Shown: in pieces, positions 34,283 to 42,973 of the stretch
How positions within the stretch are numbered: position 1 is the stretch's first letter
Layout: each line of letters starts with the position of its first letter
Source: Microcella flavibacter
GTDB taxonomy: Bacteria; Actinomycetota; Actinomycetes; Actinomycetales; Microbacteriaceae
Direction of reading: 5' to 3'
Length of the DNA: 64,000 nucleotides
NCBI RefSeq assembly: GCF_012530535.1
Contig: NZ_CP051299.1
Span: forward strand, 2,418,001 to 2,482,000
The notes under the pieces: generated by a model
Seen by the model: only the letters and a program-made list of their open reading frames with translations
Told to the model about the DNA's origin: nothing
Databases searched by the model: none
Translations under genes and position numbers: made by a program

Positions 34283-35326
34283 GTGCCCCGTTCCACCCCT
34301 GCCCGCCGCTCCGTCGCCCGCGCCGCCCTCGCCGCGACGGCCGTCGTCGTGCTGAGCGGCGGGATGCTCGCCGCCTGCTCCCCCTCGGCCGAGGATCGAC
34401 GCGACCAGACCATCGCCGCGGCCTCCTCCGAGAGCGCCACCTTCACCCTCTCGGCTCCTGCCGACGTGCTCGTGTCGGAGGACGTGCCCACCGCGATGGT
34501 GCCCGGCGCCGGCATGCCCGTCGACGTCTGCCGCGCGGAGGGCGCCACCGAGCCGCGCCCCGCCGTGCTGGCGGTGCACGGCGGCAGCTGGGCGCGCGGC
34601 GACAAGGCGCACCCGCACTGGCGCACGATCTGCTCGTGGCTCGCCGGCGAGGGCTTCGTGGGGGTCTCGGTCAACTACCGGCTCGCGCCCGAGCACCCCT
34701 TCCCCGCCGGGGCCGACGACGTCGCCGCCGCCGTGGCCTGGGCGCAGAGCGACGCCGCCGAGGCCTACGGCATCGACCCCGAGCGCACCGCGCTGCTCGG
34801 CGGCAGCGCCGGCGGCAACCTCTCGGCGCTCGTCGCCCTCGAGGCCGCGGCGGGCGAGGGGCGCGCCGGCGCGGACCCGCTCGACGCCGTGATCACGCTG
34901 TCCTCCCCGTTCGACCTCACGGTGGGCTCGGCCACCAGCCCGACCTTCGAGCAGTCGATGCTCGACTACCTCGACTGCGCCGCGCGCGACTGCGAGCGGG
35001 CCGCCGCCGCCTCGCCGCAGATGCTCGTGGGCGAGGACGCCCCGCCGTTCCTCGTGGTGCACGGCATGCGCGAGCAGCTCATCCCCGTGCAGCAGGCGAC
35101 GGCGTTCATCGGCGCCCTCGCCGCGGCCGGAACCCCCGCGACCCGCGAGCTCATCGACTCGGAGGCGCACTCCATCGGCCTGCTCGACGACGCCCTCGCC
35201 GGTCGCCTCTCCGACTGGCTGCGCGGGATGCTCGTGCCGGCCCCCGCGGTGGAGGCGCTCGACGACTCCCCGCTCGCGGCGCCGCTGCCGGCCGGCGCCG
35301 GTTCCGCCGCCGGCGCCCTCGACTGA
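34283..35326 (+). CDS. Lipoprotein alpha/beta hydrolase (esterase)
   Basis: A 347-aa protein. The N-terminal signal ends in a lipobox LAAC with Cys32, so it should be anchored to the outer face of the membrane. The hydrolase part resembles the BD-FAE/hormone-sensitive-lipase group: VLAVHGGSWARGD (oxyanion HGG), VSVNYRLAPEHPFPAGADDV, nucleophile LLGGSAGGNLSAL, VVHGMREQLIP and DSEAHSIG for Asp and His. Likely an esterase of unknown substrate. A TACGCT box lies 10 bp before the GTG start, suggesting a very short or absent leader. It has no operon partner. Confidence 0.88.
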   Translation: MPRSTPARRSVARAALAATAVVVLSGGMLAACSPSAEDRRDQTIAAASSESATFTLSAPADVLVSEDVPTAMVPGAGMPVDVCRAEGATEPRPAVLAVHGGSWARGDKAHPHWRTICSWLAGEGFVGVSVNYRLAPEHPFPAGADDVAAAVAWAQSDAAEAYGIDPERTALLGGSAGGNLSALVALEAAAGEGRAGADPLDAVITLSSPFDLTVGSATSPTFEQSMLDYLDCAARDCERAAAASPQMLVGEDAPPFLVVHGMREQLIPVQQATAFIGALAAAGTPATRELIDSEAHSIGLLDDALAGRLSDWLRGMLVPAPAVEALDDSPLAAPLPAGAGSAAGALD

Positions 35327-35409
35327 CGCCGCCGCTCCTCCCCCGCGCCGGGCGCGAGAGCGGCATCCCGATGAGCGCGTCGGTCAGCCCTTCCTTATGT
35401 GAGCCTTGC

Positions 35410-35415
35410 TACGGT
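35410..35415 (+). promoter_or_regulatory. -10 box, leaderless start
   Basis: TACGGT is followed by exactly 6 nt and then the ATG at 35422. Transcription would begin at or next to the start codon, so the mRNA is probably leaderless; no ribosome site is present. Confidence 0.6.
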
Positions 35416-35421
35416 TCGGCC

Positions 35422-35892
35422 ATGACAGACCGCGTCGGCCCGCTCGAGCTCGCCCCCGACCACGGGCTCGCGGTCGGCGACCCGAACGGCATGCACATCC
35501 TGCTCACGCGGGAGGAGCTGCTGTGGCGCGAGCCCGGTCAGGAGCACGACGCGCTCGACTGGGACGAGCTGACGACGATCGAGTGGGTGGTGCCCTCGCG
35601 CCGCGTCGGCCTCATCCGCCTGGCGGACGCCGTGGTGGCGGTCGCCTCATCCGCGCTCGACGCGGTCGGCGTCGGGCCCCGCGACCCCGCGCTGCTGCGC
35701 CTGCGCGCGACGACGCTCACGGGCGATGAGGCGGAGTGGACGGCGACGCCGCACCACGCGATCGGCTACCCGGCCGCCGACGTCGACGTCGTCCTCCCGT
35801 TCCTCGACCGCCTGCACCACGACACCGCGCTGCGCGCCCGGCTCGCGATCGACCCGCGCGCGACGCTCGACGAGCTCGGGCGCCGGCGCTAA
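35422..35892 (+). CDS. Hypothetical 156-aa protein
   Basis: Not recognised. It is a soluble acidic protein with no membrane segment. Alternating hydrophobic strands (GMHILLTREELLWREPG, LTTIEWVVPSRRVGLIRL) suggest a beta-rich, PH-like fold; this is only an impression. The start is set by the leaderless promoter directly before the ATG. The stop overlaps that of the convergent RND transporter gene by 4 bp. Confidence 0.75.
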   Translation: MTDRVGPLELAPDHGLAVGDPNGMHILLTREELLWREPGQEHDALDWDELTTIEWVVPSRRVGLIRLADAVVAVASSALDAVGVGPRDPALLRLRATTLTGDEAEWTATPHHAIGYPAADVDVVLPFLDRLHHDTALRARLAIDPRATLDELGRRR

Positions 35893-38800
35893 GCCGTCGT
35901 CGTGGCGGGGGTCGGCTCGGCGTCCGCCTCGGCGGCCCGGCGGTCCTGACGGCGCTCCTTCGCGCCCTCGACGAGGTAGTACAGCGCCGGCAGCACGACG
36001 AGCGTCAGCAGGGTGGAGGAGATGAGCCCGCCGATGACGACGATCGCGAGCGGCTGCGAGATGAACCCGCCGCTGCCGGTGATGCCGAGGCCCAGCGGGG
36101 TGAGCGCGAAGATCGTCGCCGCCGCCGTCATGAGGATGGGGCGCAGGCGTCGCGACGAGCCCTCGAGCAGCGCGGGGCCGACCTTGAGCCCCTTCTCGCG
36201 GAACTGGTTCACCAGGTCGATGAGCACGATCGCGTTCGTCACGACGATGCCGATGAGCATGAGCACGCCGATGAGCGAGGGCACGCCGAGCGGGATGCCC
36301 GCGATGAGCTGCAGCGCGATGGCGCCCGTCGCAGCGAAGGGGATGGAGACGAGCAGCAGCAGCGGCTGGCGCAGGCTCTTGAACGTCGCCACCATGACGA
36401 CGTAGACGATGAGGATCGCCGCGAGCAGCGCGAGACCGAGCTGGCTGAAGGCGTCGCCCTGCTGCGCGGTCACGCCGCCGAGGGTCGCGGTCGCGCTGTC
36501 GGGCAGCTCGACCTCGTCGACCGCGGCCTGCACGGCCGTGGAGGCGGTTCCGACGTCGGCCGTCGAGGGCGTGACGGAGACGGTCGCGCTGCGCACGCCG
36601 CGGATGGTGGTGATGTTCGCGGGGCCGTCGACCTCCTCGACGGTCGCGAGGTCGCTGAGCGGCAGCGGCCCCTGCGCGGTGGGGATGCTGAACGCGCGCA
36701 GCTCGTCGACCGTGGTGGGGGCATCCGTGTTCGGCAGGTAGATCGCGAGGGTGCGCTCGTCGATGACGACCTCGCCCACGCTCGCCGGGAACATGGCCTC
36801 GGAGACGATGCCGCCGACGGCGATCTCGCTGAGGCCGAGCTCGGCGGCCCGGTCGCGGTCGACCTGCACGGCCAGGTAGGGCTGCGTGTCGCTGAGGTTG
36901 CTCGTCGCCTCGGCGGTGATGTCGAGCGCGCGCACGGCCTCGAGCACGCGGTCGCTCGCCTCGTTCAGATCGGCCTGGCTCGCCGCGGTGATGTCGACGT
37001 CGATCGAGGAGGAGGCGAAGCCGGAGTCGGCGCTCGCCACCGAGATCTCGCCGACGCCCTCGAGGGGCTCGACGGCGTCGCGCACGTCGGCCTGGATCTG
37101 CTCCTGATCGGCATCCTCGTCGGTCGTGATCGAGAAGGTCACGTCGCCGCCGCCGCCGAAGAGCGACAGCAGCGAGCCGCCGCCCGAGCCGATCGAGACC
37201 TGCACGGTCTCGAGGCCGTCGACCTGGTCGAGGGCCTCCTCCACCTGCGTCGCCGCCTCGTCGAGCGCGTCGAGGCTCGCGCCGTTGTCGAGCGACTGGG
37301 TGACGGTGAGGGTGTTCTGGCCGGAGTTGCCGATGAAGTTGGTCTGCAGGCCGGTGGCGAGCGCGCCGGTGCCGCCGAGCACGAGCAGGGCGAGCAGCAG
37401 GGTCGCGACGGGCTTGCGCAGCGTCCAGCGGATGACGGGCAGGTAGGCGCGCTGCAGGCGGCCCGGGTTCGCCGACTCCTCCTCGAACGTCATCGCCGAG
37501 TGGCTGCCGGCCTTCGGCGGGCGCAGGAACCAGTACGAGAGCACCGGCACGATCGTGAGCGAGACGAAGAGCGAGGCGCCGAGCGCGATCGCCGTCGTCA
37601 GGGCGAAGGGCCGGAACAGCTCGCCCGTGATGTCGCCGACGAGCGCGAGCGGCAGGAACACCGCGATGGTCGTGACGGTCGAGGCGGTGATCGCCGAGGC
37701 GACCTCCTTCACGCCGACCGTGATGGCCTGCAGCTTCTCCTCGCCGAGGGCGAGGTGCCGCTTGATGTTCTCCACGACGACGATCGAGTCGTCGACGACG
37801 CGGCCGATCGCGATCGTGATGGCGCCGAGGGTGAGGATGTTGAGCGTGTAGCCCGAGACCTGCATGCCGATGAAGGTCAGCAGCACCGAAGTGGGGATCG
37901 AGATGGCGGTGACGATCGTCGAGCGCACCGACAGCAGGAACACGAGGATGACGATGACGGCGAAGACGAGGCCGAGCGTGCCCTCGGTGGCGAGCGCCTC
38001 GATCGAGCTCTCGATGAACGGCGCCTGATCGAAGACGATGTCGAAGGTCGTGTTCGAGCCGATCGCGTCGGCGAGCTGCGGCAGGGCCTCCTGGACGAGG
38101 CGCGAGACCTCGACGGTGTTGCCGTCCGGGGTCTTCGTCACGGCGAGGGTCAGCGCGGGCTCGCCGTTGACGCGGGAGAGGCTGTCGACGGGGTCGCTCA
38201 CGATCGCCACCTCGGCGAGATCGCCGATGGTCGTGAGCGGGTCGCCGCCCTCGGCGCCGACGATCGGCAGGGCCGCGAGCTCCTCCGGCGTCGTGATCTG
38301 CACGCCCGTGAGCACGGCGAGCGACTGCTCGCCCTCGGTGATCGTGCCGGCGGGCAGCAGCACCCCGTTCGCGTCGAGGGTGTCGGTGAGGTCGGCCGTG
38401 GTGAGCCCGCGCTCGGCGAGCAGCGCCCGGTCGGCCGTGATCGTCACGCGGTCGCCGACGGCGCCGGAGACGCTGGCCTCGCGCACGCCGTCGAGCTCGG
38501 TGAGCTCGGGCACGGCCTGGTTCTCGAGGGCGTCGGCGAGCGCGCCCTGGTCGAGGTCGCTCGTGACGCCGATCTGGATGACGGGCAGGTCGTCGATCGA
38601 GCCGGTGAGCACCTGCACGTCGGCCGCCTCGGGCAGGTCGAGCCGGTTGACGGCGAGCTGCACGCGCTGCTCGGCCCGGGCGATGTCGGTGCCGAACTCG
38701 AAGCTCGCCGAGACGACCGAGAAGCCCGTGCTCGAGGTCGCGCTCGAGGAGTCGAGATCGGGCACGGCCTGCAGCGCCGTCTCGATGGGGGTCGAGACGT

Positions 38801-38987
38801 CGCCCTCGACGACCTCGGGGGCCGCGCCGCCGTACTGCGTCAGCACGATGACCTGCGGGAAGCTCACCGAGGGGATGAGCTCCTGCTTGAGGCTCGTCAG
38901 GGCGAGACCGCCGAAGATGCCGACCACGATCGTGACGAGCGCGATGAGCGCCCGGTTGCGGAGGCTGAAGACGGAGAGCAGATGCAC
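35889..38987 (-). CDS. RND-family efflux transporter (SwrC/AcrB type)
   Basis: A 1032-aa protein with the full duplicated RND layout: helix 1 at residues 12-30, a large extracytoplasmic loop, helices 2-6 (including GRVVDDSIVVVENIKRHLALGE in helix 4, with the proton-relay Asp pair), a second large loop from about 540 to 830, then helices 8-12 (LLVSIPFAATGAIALQLIAGIPLGV, LIGIVVTNAIVLIDLVNQFRE). It is closer to the Gram-positive SwrC/YerP group than to MMPL proteins. No adaptor or outer-membrane partner is adjacent, as expected in a monoderm. Likely substrates are lipophilic compounds or lipopeptides. Confidence 0.93.
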   Translation of the reverse strand: MHLLSVFSLRNRALIALVTIVVGIFGGLALTSLKQELIPSVSFPQVIVLTQYGGAAPEVVEGDVSTPIETALQAVPDLDSSSATSSTGFSVVSASFEFGTDIARAEQRVQLAVNRLDLPEAADVQVLTGSIDDLPVIQIGVTSDLDQGALADALENQAVPELTELDGVREASVSGAVGDRVTITADRALLAERGLTTADLTDTLDANGVLLPAGTITEGEQSLAVLTGVQITTPEELAALPIVGAEGGDPLTTIGDLAEVAIVSDPVDSLSRVNGEPALTLAVTKTPDGNTVEVSRLVQEALPQLADAIGSNTTFDIVFDQAPFIESSIEALATEGTLGLVFAVIVILVFLLSVRSTIVTAISIPTSVLLTFIGMQVSGYTLNILTLGAITIAIGRVVDDSIVVVENIKRHLALGEEKLQAITVGVKEVASAITASTVTTIAVFLPLALVGDITGELFRPFALTTAIALGASLFVSLTIVPVLSYWFLRPPKAGSHSAMTFEEESANPGRLQRAYLPVIRWTLRKPVATLLLALLVLGGTGALATGLQTNFIGNSGQNTLTVTQSLDNGASLDALDEAATQVEEALDQVDGLETVQVSIGSGGGSLLSLFGGGGDVTFSITTDEDADQEQIQADVRDAVEPLEGVGEISVASADSGFASSSIDVDITAASQADLNEASDRVLEAVRALDITAEATSNLSDTQPYLAVQVDRDRAAELGLSEIAVGGIVSEAMFPASVGEVVIDERTLAIYLPNTDAPTTVDELRAFSIPTAQGPLPLSDLATVEEVDGPANITTIRGVRSATVSVTPSTADVGTASTAVQAAVDEVELPDSATATLGGVTAQQGDAFSQLGLALLAAILIVYVVMVATFKSLRQPLLLLVSIPFAATGAIALQLIAGIPLGVPSLIGVLMLIGIVVTNAIVLIDLVNQFREKGLKVGPALLEGSSRRLRPILMTAAATIFALTPLGLGITGSGGFISQPLAIVVIGGLISSTLLTLVVLPALYYLVEGAKERRQDRRAAEADAEPTPATTTA

Positions 38988-39117
38988 GGGAGGGACTCCG
39001 GACGAGAGGCGTGACGACGGTGGGAGCCCGTGGTGCGGGCGGGGGGAGCGCGCTGGTCAGCATCCCAGCGGAGGCTGGACGTTGCCAAAGGAGGCACCGG
39101 GTGCCGACCTCGAACTT

Positions 39118-39127
39118 ACCGATCGGT
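39118..39127. promoter_or_regulatory. Short palindrome upstream of the RND gene
   Basis: ACCGATCGGT is a perfect 10-bp palindrome in the 159-bp gap before the transporter. TetR-type regulators of such pumps often bind sites of this kind, but no TetR gene is adjacent. Weak evidence on its own. Confidence 0.35.
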
Positions 39128-39146
39128 CAGGGTGCCCGCGACCGCC

Positions 39147-40589
39147 TCAGACCACCGTCTCGAGCAGCTCCCCCGCCGAGGCCGCCGGCGCGGGCTGCTC
39201 GCCGAGCCCCGCCCACGCCCGCTGCAGCGCATCGAGCGCCCGCAGCGACTCCTCCTCCGGCCGGCAGAACGGGATGCGCACGAACCGCTCGAAGGCGCCG
39301 TCGATGCCGAAGCGCGGCCCGGCCCCGATGAGCACGCCCTCGGCGCGGGCGGCGAGCGCGAGGCGGCTCGCGACGGGCGCGCCGATGCCCACCCAGAAGG
39401 TGAGGCCCCCGCCGACCTCGGGCACGCTCCAGCTCGGGAAGCGGCGGGCGAGCTCGCGGGCCATGAGGGCGTGGCCGGCGACGAGCTGCGCACGCCGGGC
39501 ATCCAGCACCCGGTCGTATCGGTCGAGCAGGCGCAGCAGGACGAGCTGCTCGAGCGTCGGGGAGCCCAGGTCGCCCGCGGAGCGCGCGACGGCGAGGCGG
39601 GTGATGAGGGCGCGGTCGGCGCGGATCCAGCCGAGGCGGATGCCGCCCCAGATGCTCTTGCCGACCGAGCCGAGGGTGACGATGCCGGGCCCGAACGCCG
39701 CCATGGGCGTCGCGGTCGGACCCTCGAAGCCGAGGTCGGCCATGGTCTCGTCGACGACGAGCACGGTGCCGTGCGCCTCGGCGAGCGCCGCGACCCGGGC
39801 GCGCTGGGCGTCGGGCATGACGCGGGTCGTCGGGTTGTGGAAGTCGGGCATGAGGTAGGCGAGGGCGGGCGAGCTGCGGGCGAAGACGCGGGCGAGTGCC
39901 TCGTCGTCCCAGCCCTCGCCGGTCGTGACGGGTACCGTGACGAGGCGGCCGCCCGCCCCGCGCAGCGCCTCGATGGCGTGCGGGTAGGTAGGCGATTCGA
40001 CGAGCACGCGGTCGCCGCGGGCGAGCAGGGTGCGCGCGACGAGGGCGAGGGCGTGCTGGGCGCCGAGGGTGACCATGATCTCGTCGGGCTCGGTCGGCAC
40101 CCCCGCGCGCGTGCAGCGCTCGGCGATCGCGGCGCGCAGCTCGGGCAGGCCGAGCAGGTCGAAGCCGGGGGCCTCGAGGTGGCGCGGCAGCAACTCGGCG
40201 GCCTCGCGCGCGGCCTCGGTGATGAGCGGCACGGCGGGCAGGCTGGCGGAGGAGAAGTCGAGCAGGCCCGTTCCGGGGGCGCCGATCATGGGCGGCGCAT
40301 CGCCGGGCGGCAGCTGCACGACCGAGCCCGAGCCGCGCACGCTGCGCAGGTAGCCGAGATCGCGCAGCCGGGCGTAGGCGCCCGCGACGGTCGTGCGGCT
40401 GAGCCCCTCGTGCGCGGCGAGCGCGCGCTCGGCCGGCAGGCGGATGCCGAGCGCGACGCGGCCATCGAGCACGAGCAGGCGGATGCGATCGGCGAGCACC
40501 TCGTACAGCGGGCGCGGCACGGGCGCAGTCGCGTCGGCGCGCCAGTCGCCGAGCAGGATGGCCAATCCGCGGGAGGTGAGGGCGCTCAT
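39147..40589 (-). CDS. MocR/GntR-type PLP-dependent regulator (YczR-like)
   Basis: A 480-aa protein. The N-terminal GntR winged helix (about residues 25-95) has RIRLLVLDGRVALGIRLPAERALA and GLSRTTVAGAYARLRDLGYL. The rest is a class-I aminotransferase-fold domain with VTLGAQHALALVARTLL, ESPTYPHAIEALR, PDFHNPTTRVMP, VVDETMADLGF and the PLP lysine in LGSVGKSIWGG. It faces a YczE-type membrane gene 61 bp away. In actinobacteria such MocR proteins (YczR) control yczE through sites in the shared gap, and a matching operator is visible here. Confidence 0.92.
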   Translation of the reverse strand: MSALTSRGLAILLGDWRADATAPVPRPLYEVLADRIRLLVLDGRVALGIRLPAERALAAHEGLSRTTVAGAYARLRDLGYLRSVRGSGSVVQLPPGDAPPMIGAPGTGLLDFSSASLPAVPLITEAAREAAELLPRHLEAPGFDLLGLPELRAAIAERCTRAGVPTEPDEIMVTLGAQHALALVARTLLARGDRVLVESPTYPHAIEALRGAGGRLVTVPVTTGEGWDDEALARVFARSSPALAYLMPDFHNPTTRVMPDAQRARVAALAEAHGTVLVVDETMADLGFEGPTATPMAAFGPGIVTLGSVGKSIWGGIRLGWIRADRALITRLAVARSAGDLGSPTLEQLVLLRLLDRYDRVLDARRAQLVAGHALMARELARRFPSWSVPEVGGGLTFWVGIGAPVASRLALAARAEGVLIGAGPRFGIDGAFERFVRIPFCRPEEESLRALDALQRAWAGLGEQPAPAASAGELLETVV

Positions 40590-40601
40590 GCGGCCACAGT
40601 A

Positions 40602-40640
40602 CGCCGATTGGCCTCTTGATCACAGGCCAATTCGCCGATT
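40602..40640. promoter_or_regulatory. MocR-type operator in the divergent gap
   Basis: A perfect inverted repeat ATTGGCCT (40607-40614) / AGGCCAAT (40624-40631) with a 9-bp spacer is overlapped by direct repeats CGCCGATT at 40602-40609 and 40633-40640. Combined direct and inverted copies are typical of MocR operators. It fills most of the 61-bp gap between the regulator and yczE-like genes. Confidence 0.75.
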
Positions 40641-40650
40641 CACTGGGGTC

Positions 40651-41319
40651 ATGTCCTCCCCCGAGCCCCGCGCCCCGCGCGTCCTCGTGCGCCGCTGGGG
40701 CCAGCTCATGCTCGGCCTGCTGCTCTACGGCATCGCGATCTCGCTCATGATCCGCGCCGACATCGGCCTCGACCCGTGGACGGTCTTCGCCCAGGGCATC
40801 GCCCGGCAGTCCGGCTGGAGCATCGGCCTCGTGACGATCGTCGTCGGCGCCATCGTGCTGCTGCTGTGGATCCCGCTGAAGCAGCGGCCGGGCATCGGCA
40901 CCGTGCTCAACGTGCTGCTCGTCGGCCTCGCCCTCGACCTCGGCCTGGCTCTCGTGCGCACGCCCGAGGAGCTGTGGGCGCGCATCCTGCTGTTCGCCGG
41001 CGGCCTCGCCCTGCTCGCCCTCGCGACCGGCCTCTACCTCGGCGCGCGCTTCGGCCCCGGCCCCCGCGACGGCCTCATGACCGGCGCGAACGCCCGCTTC
41101 GGCTGGGCCATCTGGAAGGTGCGCACGGGCGTCGAGCTGACGGTGCTGGCCATCGGGTGGATGCTCGGCGGCACGGTCGGCGTCGGCACCGTGGCCTTCG
41201 CGCTGCTCATCGGGCCGATGGTGCACTGGACGCTGCCCCGCCTGCGGGTGCCGCTCGCCGGAGATCCGCCGCGCCCGGCGCGACGCCGCCCCTCGACCGA
41301 CCCCTTGCGCGCAGCCTGA
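40651..41319 (+). CDS. YczE/YyaS/YitT-family membrane protein
   Basis: A 222-aa protein with five to six membrane helices. It has QLMLGLLLYGIAISLMIRADIGLDPWTVFAQGIA near the start, the family's defining region, then GARFGPGPRDGLMTG and VRTGVELTVLAIGWMLGG. YczE proteins are of unknown function; in Bacillus one is needed for surfactin/bacillaene-type synthase activity. It is divergently paired with the MocR regulator, which probably controls it. The C-terminal 20 residues are Arg/Pro-rich. Confidence 0.9.
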   Translation: MSSPEPRAPRVLVRRWGQLMLGLLLYGIAISLMIRADIGLDPWTVFAQGIARQSGWSIGLVTIVVGAIVLLLWIPLKQRPGIGTVLNVLLVGLALDLGLALVRTPEELWARILLFAGGLALLALATGLYLGARFGPGPRDGLMTGANARFGWAIWKVRTGVELTVLAIGWMLGGTVGVGTVAFALLIGPMVHWTLPRLRVPLAGDPPRPARRRPSTDPLRAA

Positions 41320-41320
41320 C

Positions 41321-41363
41321 TCGCGATATATCGTGATGCTCGCCACTCGCGATATATCGCGAG
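41321..41363. promoter_or_regulatory. Two PadR-type operator boxes
   Basis: CTCGCGATATATCGCGAG (41346-41363) is a perfect 18-bp palindrome. TCGCGATATATCGTGA (41321-41336) is a near copy 26 bp to the left. They end 31 bp before the DUF4097 start and probably overlap its promoter. The downstream PadR gene is the likely ligand, giving autoregulation. Confidence 0.8.
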
Positions 41364-41394
41364 CCGGGCATCCACCATCGAAGGGAACGGCAGC

Positions 41395-42246
41395 ATGGCG
41401 CAGGAGACCTGGATCGTCGCGGAGCCGACGGTCATCGAGCTCGAGCGGATCGCCTCGCTCAAGGTCAGCCTCATCGCGGGGCAGATCGACATCGTCGCCC
41501 ACGACGAGCCCGGCGCGCGCGTGGAGGTGCACTCCGTCAGCGGCCGCGACCTCAAGATCGCCGTCGAGGGCGACCGGCTCGTCATCGACCACCCGCAGAT
41601 GCGGTGGGAGAACTTCATCGAGACGTTCCGGCTGTTCCGCGGCAAGGCGCGGGCCGAGGTCAGCGTGCTCGTGCCGCGCTCGGTCGCCCTCAGCTTCGGC
41701 GTCGTCAGCGCGAGCGCCCTCATCAGCGGGCTGCACGCCGACGCGACCGTCAGCACGGTCAGCGGCGACGTCGTCATCGACGGCATGGTGGGCGCGCTGC
41801 AGCTCAACACCGTCAGCGGCGAGATGGACGTGCGCGGCCACCGCGGCGAGGTGCGCGCCCACACCGTGAGCGGCGACATCACGGTCAGCGGCGACGTGGC
41901 GCGCTTCGACGGCGACGGCGTCTCGGGCGACGTGTTCCTCGACCTCGTCGGCGCCCCCGACCGCATCGAGACGAAGACCGTCAGCGGCGACGTCACCGTG
42001 CGGCTCGACGCCGGCGTGCCCGCGCAGTACCTCATCTCGACGCTCACCGGCCGCCTGCAGCTCGACGACGCCCGCATCACGGGCGTGCGCGGCTCGTACA
42101 ACGGCCGCTACGGCGCGCTCGCGGGCAGCTTCACCGAGGTGCGCTCGAGCAGCGTCTCGGGCGACGTCTCGGTCGTGCACGCCGAGCGCGGTGCCGGAGC
42201 CGATGCGGGCGGCGCGGCCCCGGCCGGATCCGAGGCCTCGGCATGA
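41395..42246 (+). CDS. DUF4097 beta-strand repeat protein
   Basis: A 283-aa protein with DUF4097 signatures. The second half is a right-handed beta-helix-like series built on TVSGD: VSTVSGDVVIDG, LNTVSGEMDVRG, HTVSGDITVSG, DGVSGDVFLDL, ETKTVSGDVTVRL and SSVSGDVSVV. There is no signal peptide, so it is probably cytosolic or membrane-peripheral. Function is unknown; family members often pair with PadR or anti-sigma-like genes in envelope-stress settings. It is co-transcribed and coupled (ATGA) with the PadR gene. Confidence 0.9.
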   Translation: MAQETWIVAEPTVIELERIASLKVSLIAGQIDIVAHDEPGARVEVHSVSGRDLKIAVEGDRLVIDHPQMRWENFIETFRLFRGKARAEVSVLVPRSVALSFGVVSASALISGLHADATVSTVSGDVVIDGMVGALQLNTVSGEMDVRGHRGEVRAHTVSGDITVSGDVARFDGDGVSGDVFLDLVGAPDRIETKTVSGDVTVRLDAGVPAQYLISTLTGRLQLDDARITGVRGSYNGRYGALAGSFTEVRSSSVSGDVSVVHAERGAGADAGGAAPAGSEASA

Positions 42247-42812
42247 GCCCGGCGGTCTTCGGGCACGGGCACCTGCGGCTCTACCTGCTGCACGTGCTGG
42301 CCGAGCGATCGATGCACGGCTACGAGATCATCCAGGCGCTCAGCGACCGCTTCGGCGGCACCTACACGCCCTCGGCGGGCACCATCTACCCGCGCCTCGC
42401 GAAGCTCGAGGAGGAGGGGCTCGTCACGAAGCAGAGCGACGGGCGCAAGACCGTCTACTCGATCACCGACGCCGGCCGGCAGGAGCTCGCCGACCGGCAG
42501 GACGAGCTCGAGGGCATCGAGGACGGCATCGGCGACTCGGTGCGCCGGCTCGCCGACGAGGTGCGCAGCTCGGTCGGCGCCGCCATGAAGGAGCTGCGGG
42601 CCGAGCTCGCCGCCGCCGCGCGCGAGGCGCGCGACGAGGCGCGGGCGAGCGGGCGGGATGCGCGGGACTCCGCGCGGTCGGCCGCCGACGCGGCGCGCGA
42701 TGCGGCGCGGGATGCCCGGGACGCGGCGCGAGCAGCGCATCCGCCCCCCGTCAGCCGCGCGTCGAGCGCGACCTCGCCCGCGAGCGCGCCCAGCGGGCCG
42801 ACGCGGCGCTGA
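42243..42812 (+). CDS. PadR-family transcriptional regulator, possibly frameshifted near its end
   Basis: 189 aa as read. The PadR winged helix (residues about 8-90) has LRLYLLHVLAERSMHGYEIIQAL, TPSAGTIYPRLAKLEEEGLVT and GRKTVYSITDAGRQELA. A long Ala/Arg helix follows. After a run of six C (about 42749-42754) the current frame turns into Ser/Pro-rich sequence and stops. Another frame continues to 42946 with a more natural coiled-coil (VERDLARERAQRADAALTRF, then AAEHLEQGLDRLRAEVRGLLG). A one-base difference in the C-run would join them into about 235 aa. It probably represses this operon through the boxes at 41321-41363. Confidence 0.85.
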   Translation: MSPAVFGHGHLRLYLLHVLAERSMHGYEIIQALSDRFGGTYTPSAGTIYPRLAKLEEEGLVTKQSDGRKTVYSITDAGRQELADRQDELEGIEDGIGDSVRRLADEVRSSVGAAMKELRAELAAAAREARDEARASGRDARDSARSAADAARDAARDARDAARAAHPPPVSRASSATSPASAPSGPTRR

Positions 42813-42961
42813 CCCGGTTCCGGCACGAGCTGCGGGCGGAGCTGCGCACGGCGGCCTCGCGCGGCACCGTGCCCGAGGCGGCCGCCGAGCACCTCGAGCA
42901 GGGCCTCGACCGGCTGCGCGCCGAGGTGCGCGGGCTGCTCGGGTGAGTCGCACCGCCTCGC

Positions 42962-42967
42962 TAGGGT
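42962..42967 (+). promoter_or_regulatory. -10 box, leaderless start of crcB
   Basis: TAGGGT, then 6 nt, then GTG at 42974. No ribosome site is present, so a leaderless mRNA is likely. I looked for a fluoride riboswitch before the gene and there is no room for one in a leaderless transcript. Confidence 0.6.
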
Positions 42968-42973
42968 GAGGCC

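Noticed and set aside
35736-39014. 1092-codon plus-strand frame opposite the RND gene
   Set aside because: The same GC-skewed shadow effect; the minus strand encodes a complete RND transporter.
42812-42973. Fluoride riboswitch upstream of crcB
   Set aside because: The conserved GGNGAUGG and CUGAUG core is absent, and the -10 box 6 nt before the start leaves no leader.
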